From NCBI GenBank assembly GCA_963749415.1, contig CAVVMG010000001.1, positions 186,001-250,000 of the forward strand: DNA of 64,000 nt, written 5' to 3'. Each line of letters starts with the position of its first letter. The stretch's first letter is position 1. The stretch is from JALYNX01 sp963749415. Its GTDB lineage: Bacteria; Actinomycetota; Acidimicrobiia; Spongiisociales; ZC4RG35. Positions 16,246-26,022 of the stretch are shown here, in pieces. The notes under the pieces are model-generated. The model was not told the origin of the DNA. It was given only the letters and a program-made list of their open reading frames with translations, and searched no databases. A program made the translations under genes and the position numbers.

Positions 16246-17398
16246 TCAGGTCCCCGGGTTCTCGGCGTTGTAGATGCTGAATGGGCCCATGAGGACACGA
16301 AGACCGGCGTCCCGCGTCGGGTCCGCCTCGATCGTGTACTCACCCATCCGGCCTGCAACGAAGCTCTGGCCTTCCTCGGCCACGATCTGCTCCGTGGCGA
16401 TGCCATACGCCACGTAGTAGGCGAGGTATCCGAGGTCGACGAAGCTCCACAACGCGAACTCCGGAGCGCATCCGCTCTCGACGTACTCCGCCATCTCGGC
16501 TGGGAGTCCCAGACCAGAGACCTTGACCTGGTCGCAAAGACCGGCCGCGGTCACCGCTTGCGCCGCCGCCACGATTCCGACTGTGGTCGGAGCCATGATC
16601 AGCTCCAGGTCGGGATGGGAGTCCACCAACCCTTCCGCCGCGGTGATCGAGTCTTCGGCCACGTCGTTGCCGTACACCGTGTCGACCAGGACCAAATTGG
16701 CGTACTTGGCGTCCGCGGCGAGGGCTTCCTCCATTGCGGCGATCCAGGCGTTCTGGTTCGCGGATTCAGGAGTCGCCGAGAGGATGGCGAATTCGCCACC
16801 GTCGTCGCCAAGGATCGACAGAGCCATATCCGCCATCACCACACCGGTCTCGTCGAAGTCGACCTGGGCGATGAAGACGCTCTCGCCTGCAGCGGAGGGA
16901 ATCGGAGAGTCCCAAGACACGACAGGTATTCCGGCCTCAGCAGCCGCTTCGGCCGAACGGCGCCAGTTCGTCGCCGGCATTGTTCGAGATCATGATCGCC
17001 TGGACGCCCTGCGTCACCGCGTTGCTCATGAACTCGATCTGGCCCGTGGCGTCACCACAGTCCGCCGGCCCGACGAATTCCGCCGAATCGGAGCCCAGCT
17101 CGCCCGCTGCTTCCTCGGAGCCCTCGAAGGCCTGCGGGAACACGGCGATGTTGGTGCATTTCGGCAGGAAGGTCGATGTGATCGACCCGTCGCCTGTGAT
17201 GGTCACTGCCTCGCCGCCGGGTGCCGCAGTGGTACTCGTTCCGCCGGCCGTGGTGGTCGTGTCCGGTGCTGCAGTGGTCGTTGTATCGCCTGCGGTGGTC
17301 GTGGTGTCTCCACCACCCTCCTCGCCGCAAGCAGCGACCACCAGTGCCAGGGCCAGCAGAGGCCCCAACACCCGCATTCGTCGCTTCATTGTTTGCAC
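16246..17398 (-). CDS. rhaS: Rhamnose ABC transporter substrate-binding lipoprotein (one frameshift)
   Basis: A sugar-binding protein of the RhaS/ribose-binding type, about 383 residues once joined. The GTG at 17398 has AGGAGG eight bases upstream. The signal peptide ends in the lipobox LVVAAC (C24), followed by a Thr-rich linker (repeats of TTTTA) of a kind common in actinobacterial lipoproteins. The N-terminal part runs to ISNNAGDELAP; the rest continues in another frame from AEAAAEAGIPVVSWDSPIPS. One surplus base lies at 16954-16957, between GCGCCG and GCCGAA. Both halves are well conserved, so this is probably a sequence error, though a recent mutation is possible. It lies in the order ATPase, two permeases, binding protein. 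Confidence 0.88.
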
Positions 17399-17474
17399 TA
17401 TCCGTTCCTCCTCTTGATCGTTTTGTCTTCCGTTCGGGTCATCGGTTGGATTGCTCTTACCTCCCGTTCTCTGT

Positions 17475-18470
17475 TCAAGCGGGCCCTTCGACCACGGCTC
17501 GGGGCGCCGGGCGCCGGGAGCGCAGCCGTTGGGCGAGATTGGGAACCAGGACCGATCCGATCAACAGCAGCCCGATGACCCCGGTCTGGGTGATGCCGTC
17601 GACGTTGGCCAGGCCCAAGCCATTGCGAATGTTGAGGACTGTGAAGATGGCGAGGACGACACCGAGCATCGAACCCGAGCCCCCGAAGATGCTCACCCCG
17701 CCCAGGAGGACCATGGTGATGATGTCCAACTCGAAGGTCTCACCCAGGCTCCCCCGCACCGAGCCGAGGCGGGCGGCAAACATGATCCCGGCGAGCGCAG
17801 CGACCGTGCCCGAGGCCACGAACAAGCGGAGCTTGACGGAGCCGACCTCGATTCCGGAAAAGCGAGCCACGTCGGCGCTGTTCCCGATGACGTAGACCTT
17901 GCGGCCAAAGGCGCTCTTCTCCAACAGGATCCAAGCGATGGCCAGTCCGACTCCAAAGATGAACAAGGCCAGCGGCACGGGGCCGATCAGAGTTTGCTGT
18001 CCCAGCCGGTCGAACCACTGAGGAAAGTCGCCGACGGAGCGGTCCTCCAACAGGACCCGGGCAGCGCCCCGGAAGCCGATGAGGCCGGCGAGGGTCACCA
18101 CCAGAGAAGGCAAACCGAACCTGGTGACGACCAGGCCCTGGAGGAGGCCGGCGATCGCCCCGACGGCAAGGGCGATGACCATGGCGACAGCGAAGGGCAC
18201 CTCCCCGCCGGCAAAAAGAGTGGCCATCGTGGCGGCGGAGAAGCCCATGACCGATGCCACCGACAGGTCGATCTCGCCGTTGATGATCACGAAGGTCATC
18301 ACCACGACCACGATGACCTTCTCTATGGAGAGCCAGAACAAATTGATGAAGTTCCCGAGACCGAGGTAGAACGGAGTGAGGGAGGCATTGACGACGATCG
18401 TCACCAGGAGCACCACAAAGAGGATCGACTCCCACCGATGCTTGGCGGACCACTCACGCATCGGCAGCAC
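17475..18470 (-). CDS. rhaQ: Rhamnose ABC transporter permease (second)
   Basis: A 331-residue permease of the RbsC/branched-chain family with about eight to ten membrane spans. The conserved INGEIDLSVASVMGFSAATMATLFAGG stretch and the ATPase-contact LLGGVSIFGGSGSMLGVVLA are visible. It overlaps the end of the first permease gene (18454) by 17 bases. With the partner permease, ATPase and binding protein it forms a complete importer. Which of the two permeases corresponds to Rhizobium RhaP or RhaQ is not certain. Confidence 0.85.
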   Translation of the reverse strand: MLPMREWSAKHRWESILFVVLLVTIVVNASLTPFYLGLGNFINLFWLSIEKVIVVVVMTFVIINGEIDLSVASVMGFSAATMATLFAGGEVPFAVAMVIALAVGAIAGLLQGLVVTRFGLPSLVVTLAGLIGFRGAARVLLEDRSVGDFPQWFDRLGQQTLIGPVPLALFIFGVGLAIAWILLEKSAFGRKVYVIGNSADVARFSGIEVGSVKLRLFVASGTVAALAGIMFAARLGSVRGSLGETFELDIITMVLLGGVSIFGGSGSMLGVVLAIFTVLNIRNGLGLANVDGITQTGVIGLLLIGSVLVPNLAQRLRSRRPAPRAVVEGPA

Positions 18471-19557
18471 CTCCGCCGGCCATGCGCGCCATGCCGACCG
18501 CGCTCGGCGAGCTCGCCTCCATCGCTTTGCGAGCCTGTGCGGACCAGCGGCGGTTGAAGCGCTTTTGGAGCGTGATGTCGAGAATCACGGCGCCGAGGAT
18601 GAGGATGCCGAGGAGCGCATCGCGCCAGAATTCACTCACCTCGGGAACCCGCACCAGGCTCAGCTTCAGGGTGTCGATGAGGATTGCTCCGAGGAAGGCA
18701 CCGAACATGGTCCCGGCACCGCCCAGGATGCTCACCCCGCCAACGACGGCAGCAGCCACCGACTCCAACTCGAGCCCGCCTCCGGCGGTGGCGCTGATCG
18801 TCCCCGCCCGGGCCATGAACATGAACCCGGCGAGCCCGGCGAGCGCGCCGGAGCCAACAAAGGACCAAAAGATCAAGGACGCTGTGGGAAGGCCTGCCTG
18901 TCCCGCGGCTGCCGGGTTGGACCCGATCGCATAGATCCGCCTCCCCCAGCGCAGTCGGCCCAATGACCACTGCAGGGCAATGATCACGACGACGGCAATG
19001 ACGAATACGAGGCGGATATCGAAGCCACCGACGGTGAAGAGAGTCACGTTGTTGAACTCGAGGACCCAGTCCGGCAACGAAGCCGCGTTGATGTTGGCCC
19101 CACCCGAGTAGATGCTGAGCATGGTCCGGAACAAGGCCAGGGTCCCCAGGGTGACGATGATGGCCGGCACCCGGCCGTAGGCCACGAGCAATCCGTTGAG
19201 GGAGCCGAGAACGGCACCCACGACGATGGCGACCAGTATTCCAACCGCGGGGCCGGCTCCTGTGGATCCCAGGAAGTCGCCGGTGAGATAGGCCGCAACG
19301 CCCACGATCGAGCCAACGGAAAGATCGATGTTGCGGCTGAAGATCACCAGCGCCTGCCCTGCGGCGAGGATGGCGACGATCACGACGCTGGTGGTGAGCC
19401 GATTGAAGAAGCGGCCGCCGAGGTAGCCCTCGATCAGGAATGCGAAGACCACGATGGTGACCAGGATTATCCCGAGGAGACTGGCTTCCTTCACCCGGTC
19501 CGGCCGGAGAAAGGTCGAGGTCCGCTCCGGGACGCTGGTCGCCGGCATGTCGCTCAC
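18454..19557 (-). CDS. rhaP: Rhamnose ABC transporter permease (first)
   Basis: A 367-residue RbsC-type permease with the family segment FSRNIDLSVGSIVGVAAYLTGDFLG and the coupling region VVGGVSILGGAGTMFGAFLGA. A short hydrophilic N-terminus precedes the first span and a 30-residue hydrophilic tail follows the last. The start overlaps the ATPase stop (ATGA-type, 19554-19557). The RhaP/RhaQ names are assigned by analogy only; the transporter role is secure from context. Confidence 0.85.
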   Translation of the reverse strand: MSDMPATSVPERTSTFLRPDRVKEASLLGIILVTIVVFAFLIEGYLGGRFFNRLTTSVVIVAILAAGQALVIFSRNIDLSVGSIVGVAAYLTGDFLGSTGAGPAVGILVAIVVGAVLGSLNGLLVAYGRVPAIIVTLGTLALFRTMLSIYSGGANINAASLPDWVLEFNNVTLFTVGGFDIRLVFVIAVVVIIALQWSLGRLRWGRRIYAIGSNPAAAGQAGLPTASLIFWSFVGSGALAGLAGFMFMARAGTISATAGGGLELESVAAAVVGGVSILGGAGTMFGAFLGAILIDTLKLSLVRVPEVSEFWRDALLGILILGAVILDITLQKRFNRRWSAQARKAMEASSPSAVGMARMAGGGAADA

Positions 19558-21047
19558 CGCGCGCCCACCGCCGCCGCCATGACCCGCTCCTGGGTGGCAT
19601 CCCTGCGGGGATAGATCCCGGTGAGCCTGCCCTCTCGCATCACGGCCACTCGGTCGCTCATCGCGATCACCTCGGGTAGGTCCGATGAGATGAGGATGAT
19701 CGCGATCCCTGATGCGGCGAGCTCGTCGATGAATTTGTGAACGTCTGCCTTGGCACCGACGTCTATGCCGCGGGTCGGCTCATCGAGGATCAGCACCTTG
19801 GGATGCGCATTCAGCCACTTGGCCAGCATCGTCTTCTGCTGATTGCCCCCAGAAAGCTGGCTGACCGGAGTGGAGAGGCCAGGTGCCTTGATGCCGAGCC
19901 GCTTCCGGAGCGTCTCGGCGTCCTCTCGCTCGAAGTCGCGATCGAGCAGCCCGAACGCTCCGGTGTACCGACTGAGAGTGGCCAGTGTCACATTCGCCAC
20001 CAACGACAGCTCCAAGGAAAGGCCGAGACGGCGCCGGTCCTCGGAGAGGTAGGCGATCCCGCTGGCGAGCGCCTGCTGTGGCGATCGGATATCGAGCCGC
20101 CGCCCCTCGAGCTCGACGAACCCATGGTCGGCGGGCGCAACCCCGAACAACGAGAGGGCGATGTCGGTGCGACCGGCTCCGACGAGCCCGGCGAAGCCGA
20201 GAACCTCGCCTCGCCGAAGTTCGAAAGAGACGTCTGAGAACACTCCCTCGAGGCCGAGTGAGTCCACCCTCAGCAGGACTTCCCCCTCGGGATGCTCTCC
20301 CCTTGCGAAGAACTCCGCGGGATCTCGGCCCACCATCTCCCTCACCAGTGAGTCTTCGGTCACCTCCGCCGTGGGGCGGGTGGAGATGTGCCTGCCGTCT
20401 CGAAACACCGAGATCCGATCGGCGATGGCGAACAGCTCCTCGAGGCGGTGTGTGATGAAGAGGACCGCCACCCCGGACTCCCTGAGCTTCCTCACCTGGC
20501 GAAAGAGGCGGTCCACCTCATGCGCGGAGAGAGCCGCCGTGGGCTCGTCCATGATCAGCACACGGACCTCGAGCGAGATCGCCTTGGCGATCTCCACCGC
20601 CTGCTGCCCGGCGACGGTCAGCCCTGCAGCCGGAAGCCTGGGATCGATGTCGATGTCCAGCGTGGCAAGGATCTCCGACGCCTCTCGATACATGGCCGGC
20701 CAATCGACGACGAGTCCCCGGTCCTGATGCCCGATGAAGATGTTCTCCGCAACGCTCAGGTCGGGAAAGACGGAAGGCTCTTGATAGATGGCGGCGACGC
20801 CCATTCGCTGGGCCTCGGCGGTGTTGCGCGGAGCGAAGGGCTCACCACCGAGAAGCATCTCCCCACGGTCTGCGGGATGGATGCCGGTCATGATCTTGAT
20901 CAAGGTCGACTTCCCCGCCCCGTTCTCACCCACGAGCGAATGGATCTCCCCGGGGAGGAGTTGCAGGGAGACCTCGTTGAGAGCCTGCGTGGCATCGAAG
21001 CGCTTGGAGACCCCGACGATCTCCATTACCGGTGGTGTGTCAGTCAT
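19554..21047 (-). CDS. rhaT: Rhamnose ABC transporter ATPase (double nucleotide-binding)
   Basis: A 497-residue ATPase of the RbsA/MglA class with two nucleotide-binding halves. The first half has Walker A GENGAGKST, and LIMDEPTAAL; the second has the signature LSGGNQQKTMLAKWL and LILDEPTRGIDVGAKADVH. The second P-loop region is degenerate, as usual in this class. ATG 21047 is preferred because GGAGG lies six bases before it; an in-frame TTG twelve bases upstream lacks a site. It is the first gene of the rhamnose operon, divergent from the lactate dehydrogenase gene. The symbol follows Rhizobium RhaT (ATPase), not the E. coli symporter. Confidence 0.9.
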   Translation of the reverse strand: MTDTPPVMEIVGVSKRFDATQALNEVSLQLLPGEIHSLVGENGAGKSTLIKIMTGIHPADRGEMLLGGEPFAPRNTAEAQRMGVAAIYQEPSVFPDLSVAENIFIGHQDRGLVVDWPAMYREASEILATLDIDIDPRLPAAGLTVAGQQAVEIAKAISLEVRVLIMDEPTAALSAHEVDRLFRQVRKLRESGVAVLFITHRLEELFAIADRISVFRDGRHISTRPTAEVTEDSLVREMVGRDPAEFFARGEHPEGEVLLRVDSLGLEGVFSDVSFELRRGEVLGFAGLVGAGRTDIALSLFGVAPADHGFVELEGRRLDIRSPQQALASGIAYLSEDRRRLGLSLELSLVANVTLATLSRYTGAFGLLDRDFEREDAETLRKRLGIKAPGLSTPVSQLSGGNQQKTMLAKWLNAHPKVLILDEPTRGIDVGAKADVHKFIDELAASGIAIILISSDLPEVIAMSDRVAVMREGRLTGIYPRRDATQERVMAAAVGAR

Positions 21048-21125
21048 CGCGGCCTCCAAGGCCTGCGCAAACCGCGCCAGGATCCTCTTCGATCACGCCC
21101 GACCCCAGAAGCGAGCGTGACACTT

Positions 21126-21149
21126 GTGTAACATATCACACTAGATAAC
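21126..21149. promoter_or_regulatory. Candidate rhamnose-regulator site, copy 2
   Basis: GTGTAACAT, 11 bases, TAAC on the plus strand, lying between the divergent starts of rhaT (21047) and the LldD-type gene (21170). It matches the element before rhaEW in both end blocks and spacing. It is suited to control both the importer operon and the lactate dehydrogenase. Confidence 0.5.
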
Positions 21150-21169
21150 GAGGTGTCGATCGAAGTACC

Positions 21170-22411
21170 GTGTCGACCATGCAGCCCAAGCCGCAACGCA
21201 GATCCTGGTTGGGGTCGCTCGGACTCCTCCGGTTCCGCCGCTTCGAGCTCAGCCCGACCAAGCGTCGGCTGCGCAAGGGTGTCTCGGTTGCAGACCTCCG
21301 CTCGATCGCCCAACGTCGTCTCCCCCGCGGAGTCTTCGATTACATCGACGGTGGCGCTGAGGACGAACTGGCCATGGCGGCGAACAGCGCGGCATTTCGG
21401 CGGGTGACCTTCCGCCCCCGAGTGCTCAGGGACATGTCCGAAGTCGACACCACCACCACTCTCCTCGGCAAGCCGATGGCGATTCCCCTCGTCTTGGCGC
21501 CCACCGGGTTCACCCGGATCGCCCACCCCGCGGGCGAGTTGGCGGTGGCCCGGGCCGCGGCACGGGCCGGTGTCCCCTACTCGCTGTCGACGTTCGGCAC
21601 CCGCTCCATCGAAGAAGTCGCAGCCGTCTCCTCGGGTCGCCTCTGGTTCCAGCTCTACGTGATGAGGGACCGGGGCCTGTCGGCGGAGATGGTGGAACGC
21701 GCCCGAGAGTCCGGCTACGAGGCGCTCTGTTTGACGGTCGACACCGCCGAGTTCGGCAAACGGGAACGAGACCATCGCCGGGGTTTCACCCTGCCCCCAA
21801 AGATCGGGCTCTCCACGATCTTCGACGGGATCGCCCATCCCGGCTGGACCTGGCAGTTCGTCACCTCGGACCCGATCGTCTTCGCCAACCTCGCGGGGCG
21901 CAGCAGCCATGACGGAACCACCGCCGTGTCCCTCAGCGAGACCTTTCACACCCAGCACGACTCAAGCGTCTCGTGGAAGGACATCGAGTGGCTGCGGGAG
22001 CATTGGGACCGGCCGATCGTGCTCAAAGGCATCCAATCCGTCGAAGACGCGGTCCTGGCTGCCGATGCCGGCGTGGAGGCAATCGCCCTCTCCAACCACG
22101 GCGGGCGCCAGCTCGACTCGGCGCCGATCCCACTCGAGCTCCTTCCCCAGGTGGCGGACAGGGTTGGGGGTCGCCTCGAGATCATCTGCGATGGTGGGCT
22201 GCGACGAGGCAGTGACATCGTCAAGGCACTTGCCCTCGGCGCCAACGCCTGTATGGCAGGCCGGGCTTACCTGTACGGGCTGGGGGCGGCCGGTGAGGCC
22301 GGTGTCGACCACGTTTTGGACATGCTCGCCGGCGACGTGCGGAGGACCATGGCGCTCATTGGTTGCAGCACCGTGAAAGAGATCGACCGCGACTACGTGA
22401 CGTTGCGCTGA
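21170..22411 (+). CDS. lldD: L-lactate dehydrogenase / alpha-hydroxy-acid oxidase (FMN)
   Basis: A 413-residue FMN-dependent (S)-2-hydroxy-acid dehydrogenase. It starts with FDYIDGGAEDELAMAANSAAF, has FMN/substrate residues in LAPTGFTRIAHPAGELAVARAA and PYSLSTFGTRSIEEVA, the catalytic histidine and arginine in LSNHGGRQLD, and the phosphate loop IICDGGLRRGSDIVKALALGA. Members oxidise L-lactate to pyruvate at the membrane or act as oxidases. The rhamnose pathway yields L-lactate through the fused lactaldehyde dehydrogenase, so divergence from the rha operon makes metabolic sense. The start may be GTG 21170 or ATG 21179; no strong ribosome site separates them. Confidence 0.88.
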   Translation: MSTMQPKPQRRSWLGSLGLLRFRRFELSPTKRRLRKGVSVADLRSIAQRRLPRGVFDYIDGGAEDELAMAANSAAFRRVTFRPRVLRDMSEVDTTTTLLGKPMAIPLVLAPTGFTRIAHPAGELAVARAAARAGVPYSLSTFGTRSIEEVAAVSSGRLWFQLYVMRDRGLSAEMVERARESGYEALCLTVDTAEFGKRERDHRRGFTLPPKIGLSTIFDGIAHPGWTWQFVTSDPIVFANLAGRSSHDGTTAVSLSETFHTQHDSSVSWKDIEWLREHWDRPIVLKGIQSVEDAVLAADAGVEAIALSNHGGRQLDSAPIPLELLPQVADRVGGRLEIICDGGLRRGSDIVKALALGANACMAGRAYLYGLGAAGEAGVDHVLDMLAGDVRRTMALIGCSTVKEIDRDYVTLR

Positions 22412-22456
22412 TACCCGGGCAGCGGCGTAGCGTTGCCCCACTCTCAGGGGGTACCG

Positions 22457-24121
22457 GTGAGGATCAAACGCACCCGGTCCGGCCTCTCGGTTCGGGCGAT
22501 CAGTGGGACCTACGTGGTCATGCTCGGCATCAACCTCAAAGAGTCGGACTGCGTCGGGCTGAGGGGCTTTGCGATCCACCGCACCGATCACACCGAAGGT
22601 GAGTCGTACTACCTGCGAGGCTTGAAGACCTTCGCCGCCACCGATCCCGGGTTCCCGGCTGGCGCCTCTTACTCGACGAGATCCCACCCGATCCAGGGGT
22701 TCGGATGGTCGGACTACACCGCCAAGCCGGGCCACCTCTACACATATCGCGTCGAGGCGCTGACCGGCCCCCCATCGGACCTGGACGTGTCGAAGAAGGT
22801 GGAGGTCACCGTCGCCACCGAGGCTCCGGTGGGCGGCGACCATGACATCTATTTCAACCGGGGAGTGGCCGCCTCACAGGCCTACGCATCTCGATTCGGC
22901 AATCGGCGCCCGAGCGAGGTGGGCCAATCTGCGTACGACTGGCTGTCCCGTGGGCTGTACGAAGCGATCATCGAATTCATCACGGCGGCCACCGGCCCCA
23001 GCCACGGTCTTCGGGTCGCCGCCTACGAGTTCCACTATCCGGGTGTCCTCGACGCGCTGCGTGCTGCGAAATCGAGAGGCGTCGACGTTCGCATCGTGTA
23101 CGACGCCCGCAAGGACCAACCGAAGGCAAAGAACGACGCGGCGGTAGCCCTCGCCGGGCTGGGGCCACCGGTGTCGACCCGAAGGACCACCCATCAGTAC
23201 ATCTCGCACAACAAGTTCATCGTGAGGCTGGCCAACGGGGCCCCCGAGGCGGTATTGACCGGGGGCACCAACTTCTCGGAAGGCGGCATCTTCGGGCATT
23301 CCAATGTGGTGCACGTCGTCGAAGACCCGGTCGTTGCCGCCGAGTACCTCCGCTATTGGAACCTGCTCCAGCCCGACCCGACCAACCGGGTTCTCAAGCC
23401 GCTCCTCACCAGCAGCGTGTCGATACCAGCCGGCTATCCGCCGAGTGGGACATTTGCCATCTTCAGCCCCCGAAGCACCAGCGACGCCCTTGCCTTCTAC
23501 TCACGGCTCGCAGCGCAGGCCGATGACAGCCTGTTCATGACATTCGCCTTCGGCATGAACCCCCTCTTCCAACAGGTATATCGGAGTTCGCCGTCGACGA
23601 TCCGCTATGCCGTGTTGGAGAAGAAGACCCGGCCCATGGCGCTAGGACCGGCGCGCGATGCCGAGGAGGCGCTGATCGACCAGCTCCGTTTCCAGGAGGC
23701 GAACCTGTTCGCGATCGGGTCCCGTCTCACCCAGGACCGGTTCGATCGCTGGCTCGCCGAGTCCGACTCCGGGCTCAACAGCAACGTCAGGTACATCCAC
23801 AACAAGTTCATGCTGATCGACCCGTTGAGCAGCTCACCCCTGGTCGTTGCCGGCTCTGCCAACTTCAGTGAGGCTTCCTCCGACACCAACGACGAGAACA
23901 TGCTGGTGATCCGGGACAACACCAGGGTCGCCGACATCTACCTCGGTGAGTTCATGCGCCTCTACGCCCATCATGCGTTCCGCGAGTTCCTGGAGCGGTC
24001 GGGTAGCCAGTCGGCCAGCGCCACCCCGAAGCACCTCTCCTTGGGTGACTGGTGGCGCGATTACTTCGGTACCAGCTCCCGAGCCCGCCAACGAAGGCTG
24101 TTCTCCGGGGCATCGGTCTAG
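22457..24121 (+). CDS. Phospholipase-D-like (HKD) domain protein
   Basis: A 554-residue protein with two phospholipase D-type half-sites. The first is HQYISHNKFIVRLANG with TGGTNFSEGG; the second is YIHNKFMLIDPLSSS with AGSANFSEAS and DENMLV. The conserved H-x-K is present in both; the usual following aspartate is replaced in the first copy. The first 125 residues look like a fibronectin-type beta domain (GLRGFAIHRTDHTEGES; HLYTYRVEALTGPP). No clear signal peptide is seen. The substrate could be a phospholipid or nucleic acid. GTG 22457 has GGGGGT upstream. The stop overlaps the stop of modC on the other strand. Confidence 0.82.
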   Translation: MRIKRTRSGLSVRAISGTYVVMLGINLKESDCVGLRGFAIHRTDHTEGESYYLRGLKTFAATDPGFPAGASYSTRSHPIQGFGWSDYTAKPGHLYTYRVEALTGPPSDLDVSKKVEVTVATEAPVGGDHDIYFNRGVAASQAYASRFGNRRPSEVGQSAYDWLSRGLYEAIIEFITAATGPSHGLRVAAYEFHYPGVLDALRAAKSRGVDVRIVYDARKDQPKAKNDAAVALAGLGPPVSTRRTTHQYISHNKFIVRLANGAPEAVLTGGTNFSEGGIFGHSNVVHVVEDPVVAAEYLRYWNLLQPDPTNRVLKPLLTSSVSIPAGYPPSGTFAIFSPRSTSDALAFYSRLAAQADDSLFMTFAFGMNPLFQQVYRSSPSTIRYAVLEKKTRPMALGPARDAEEALIDQLRFQEANLFAIGSRLTQDRFDRWLAESDSGLNSNVRYIHNKFMLIDPLSSSPLVVAGSANFSEASSDTNDENMLVIRDNTRVADIYLGEFMRLYAHHAFREFLERSGSQSASATPKHLSLGDWWRDYFGTSSRARQRRLFSGASV

Positions 24122-26022
24122 TCGCTCCTGGCCCCTTCCCCAGGTGCTCCCGAGGCGGAATCGGGCTCGACTGCGATCTCGGTGGCCTTGATCGACACCC
24201 AGACCGCCATCCCCTGATGAAGATCGAGTGACCTGGCGGCGGCGGCAGTCACTTCGACAGCCACTGGCATCGGCCCCCCGGTGAGCAACCGGGTCCGATC
24301 CCCGAGACCCTCGATCACCTCGATGACCGTCTCCCATGAATTGCGGGGGCTGCCTTCCGGCTCCCGGAGGTGGACCGAGACCGCCGACGGGCGGATGGTC
24401 GCCAGCACCGGCCCGGAAATCTGGCGGTCGACGATCTGAAGCCGGTGAGAGCCGGTGTCGATCATCCCGTCTTGGGCCGACCCCATCACCAGGTTCACCC
24501 CCGCCAGGTCGGCGGCGTAGCCGGTCTTCGGCCGCAGCCGGATGTCGTCGGCGGTGCCCGCCTGGGTGATCGCACCCGTCCTCGATGATGTGGATCACGT
24601 CGGCGAGGAGAAAGGCCTCGGTCGGGTCGTGGGTGATCAGGACCCGCGGTCCGGCGAAGCCATCGAGGTGCTCGGCGAGGACCCGACGCAACTGGACCCT
24701 GGTGGTGACGTCGAGGGCGGATAGGGGCTCGTCGAGGAGCAAGAGATCGGGTTCGATCACCAGCGCTCGGGCCAGCGCCACTCGCTGCGCCTGGCCGCCG
24801 GAAAGCCTTCCCGGCTTGCTGCGAGCCTGGTCGGTCAGGCCGAGGCGGTCGCAACCATTCTTCGGACCGCGCCAGAGCGTCCTCGTGCCTGACGCCACGG
24901 CTGCGCAGCCCGAACGCCACGTTCTCGATCACGGTGAGGTGGGGGAACAACAGGTAGTCCTGAAACACCACCCCAACGCTTCGGGCTTCGGCGGGGACGA
25001 AGATGTCGAGTGCGGGGTCGTCGAGTATGGCCATCGACCAGCGTGATGGTTCCGGTGTCGATGGGAAGCAGGCCGGCCAAGGCAGCCACCACGGTGGACT
25101 TGCCGGCACCATTGGGACCGAGCAGTGCGGCGGTTTGCCCGGGCAGCAAAGAGAGGGCGATGTCGAGCCCGAAAGACTCACCTCGGCGCAACGTGAAGCG
25201 GGCCTCGAGACCGGGAGCGGTCAAATGTGCCCTCCACCAACGCTCACGGAGCGCGATCAGCACGATCAGGGAGACGACGACCATCAGCAGGCTGAGGGCG
25301 ACCGCTACGTCACGGTCGCTCTCCAAGGCAACGAACACCGCCAGCGGAAGCGTCTGGGTCCTTCCCTGGAGGTTCCCGGCAAAGGTGATCGTCGCCCCGA
25401 ACTCTCCCAGCGCTCGGGCCCAGGTGAGCACCAACCCTGCGATCAGGGAGGGGGTGATCATGGGCAAGGTCACCCGGCGGAGCACGGTCCACCGCCCTGC
25501 TCCCAAAGTCGCGGCCGCGCCCTCGAACCGTTGGTCGAGGTTGCGCAGGGCTGCTTCGACCGTGATCACCAGGAACGGCATGGCGACGAAGGTGTTGGCA
25601 ATGACCACGCCCCAGGTCGAGAACGGGAGCACGAGCCCGGTCGCCTGAGCCAGCGGAGCCCCGATCAGGCCACGGCGCCCCAAGGCGAACAGCAGCGCTG
25701 CTCCTCCGACCACTGGTGGGAGGACCAGAGGGAGGGTCACCAGGCCCCTCGCAAGCGGGCGCCCGGGAAAATCGGTCCGGGCGAGGAGCCACGCCAACGG
25801 GATCCCGATCAGCGCTGCGATGCCCGTCGCCGCCAGCGAGGTGATCAGGGACAGTCGCAACGCATCCGTGACCACATCCCCGACGTACAGATCACCAAGA
25901 TCCGACCACGGCACCCTCCACAACAGCCCGAGGAACGGGACGAGAAAGACGGCGAGGCCGATAGCGCCCAAGACAACGAGCAGAAAAGGTGGTCGGGTGA
26001 CTTGCCGACGATGACCGGTCAA
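24118..26022 (-). CDS. modBC: Molybdate ABC transporter permease-ATPase fusion ModB-ModC (three frameshifts)
   Basis: One gene encoding permease and ATPase. Residues 1 to about 263 are ModB with five or six spans and the coupling loop EGAAATLGAGRWTVLRRVTLPMI. The reading continues without a break into ModC with Walker A GPNGAGKST, so the fusion is genuine. Further on the frame changes three times, each by one surplus base: at 25026-25029, 24851 and 24574. The joined product then reads RSVGVVFQDYLLFPHLTVIE, LSGGQAQRVALARAL, LLLLDEPLSALD and a TOBE molybdate-binding domain from about 24480 to the stop. About 633 residues in total. Three hits in 450 bases could mean poor sequence or true decay. 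It starts within the modA stop (ATGA). Confidence 0.85.

Noticed and set aside
16141..16263. A 40-codon plus-strand frame behind AAAGGAGG, starting GTG near 16149
   Set aside because: It runs antisense through the terminator hairpin and the rhaS 3' end and has no coding character; the ribosome-site look-alike is probably chance.
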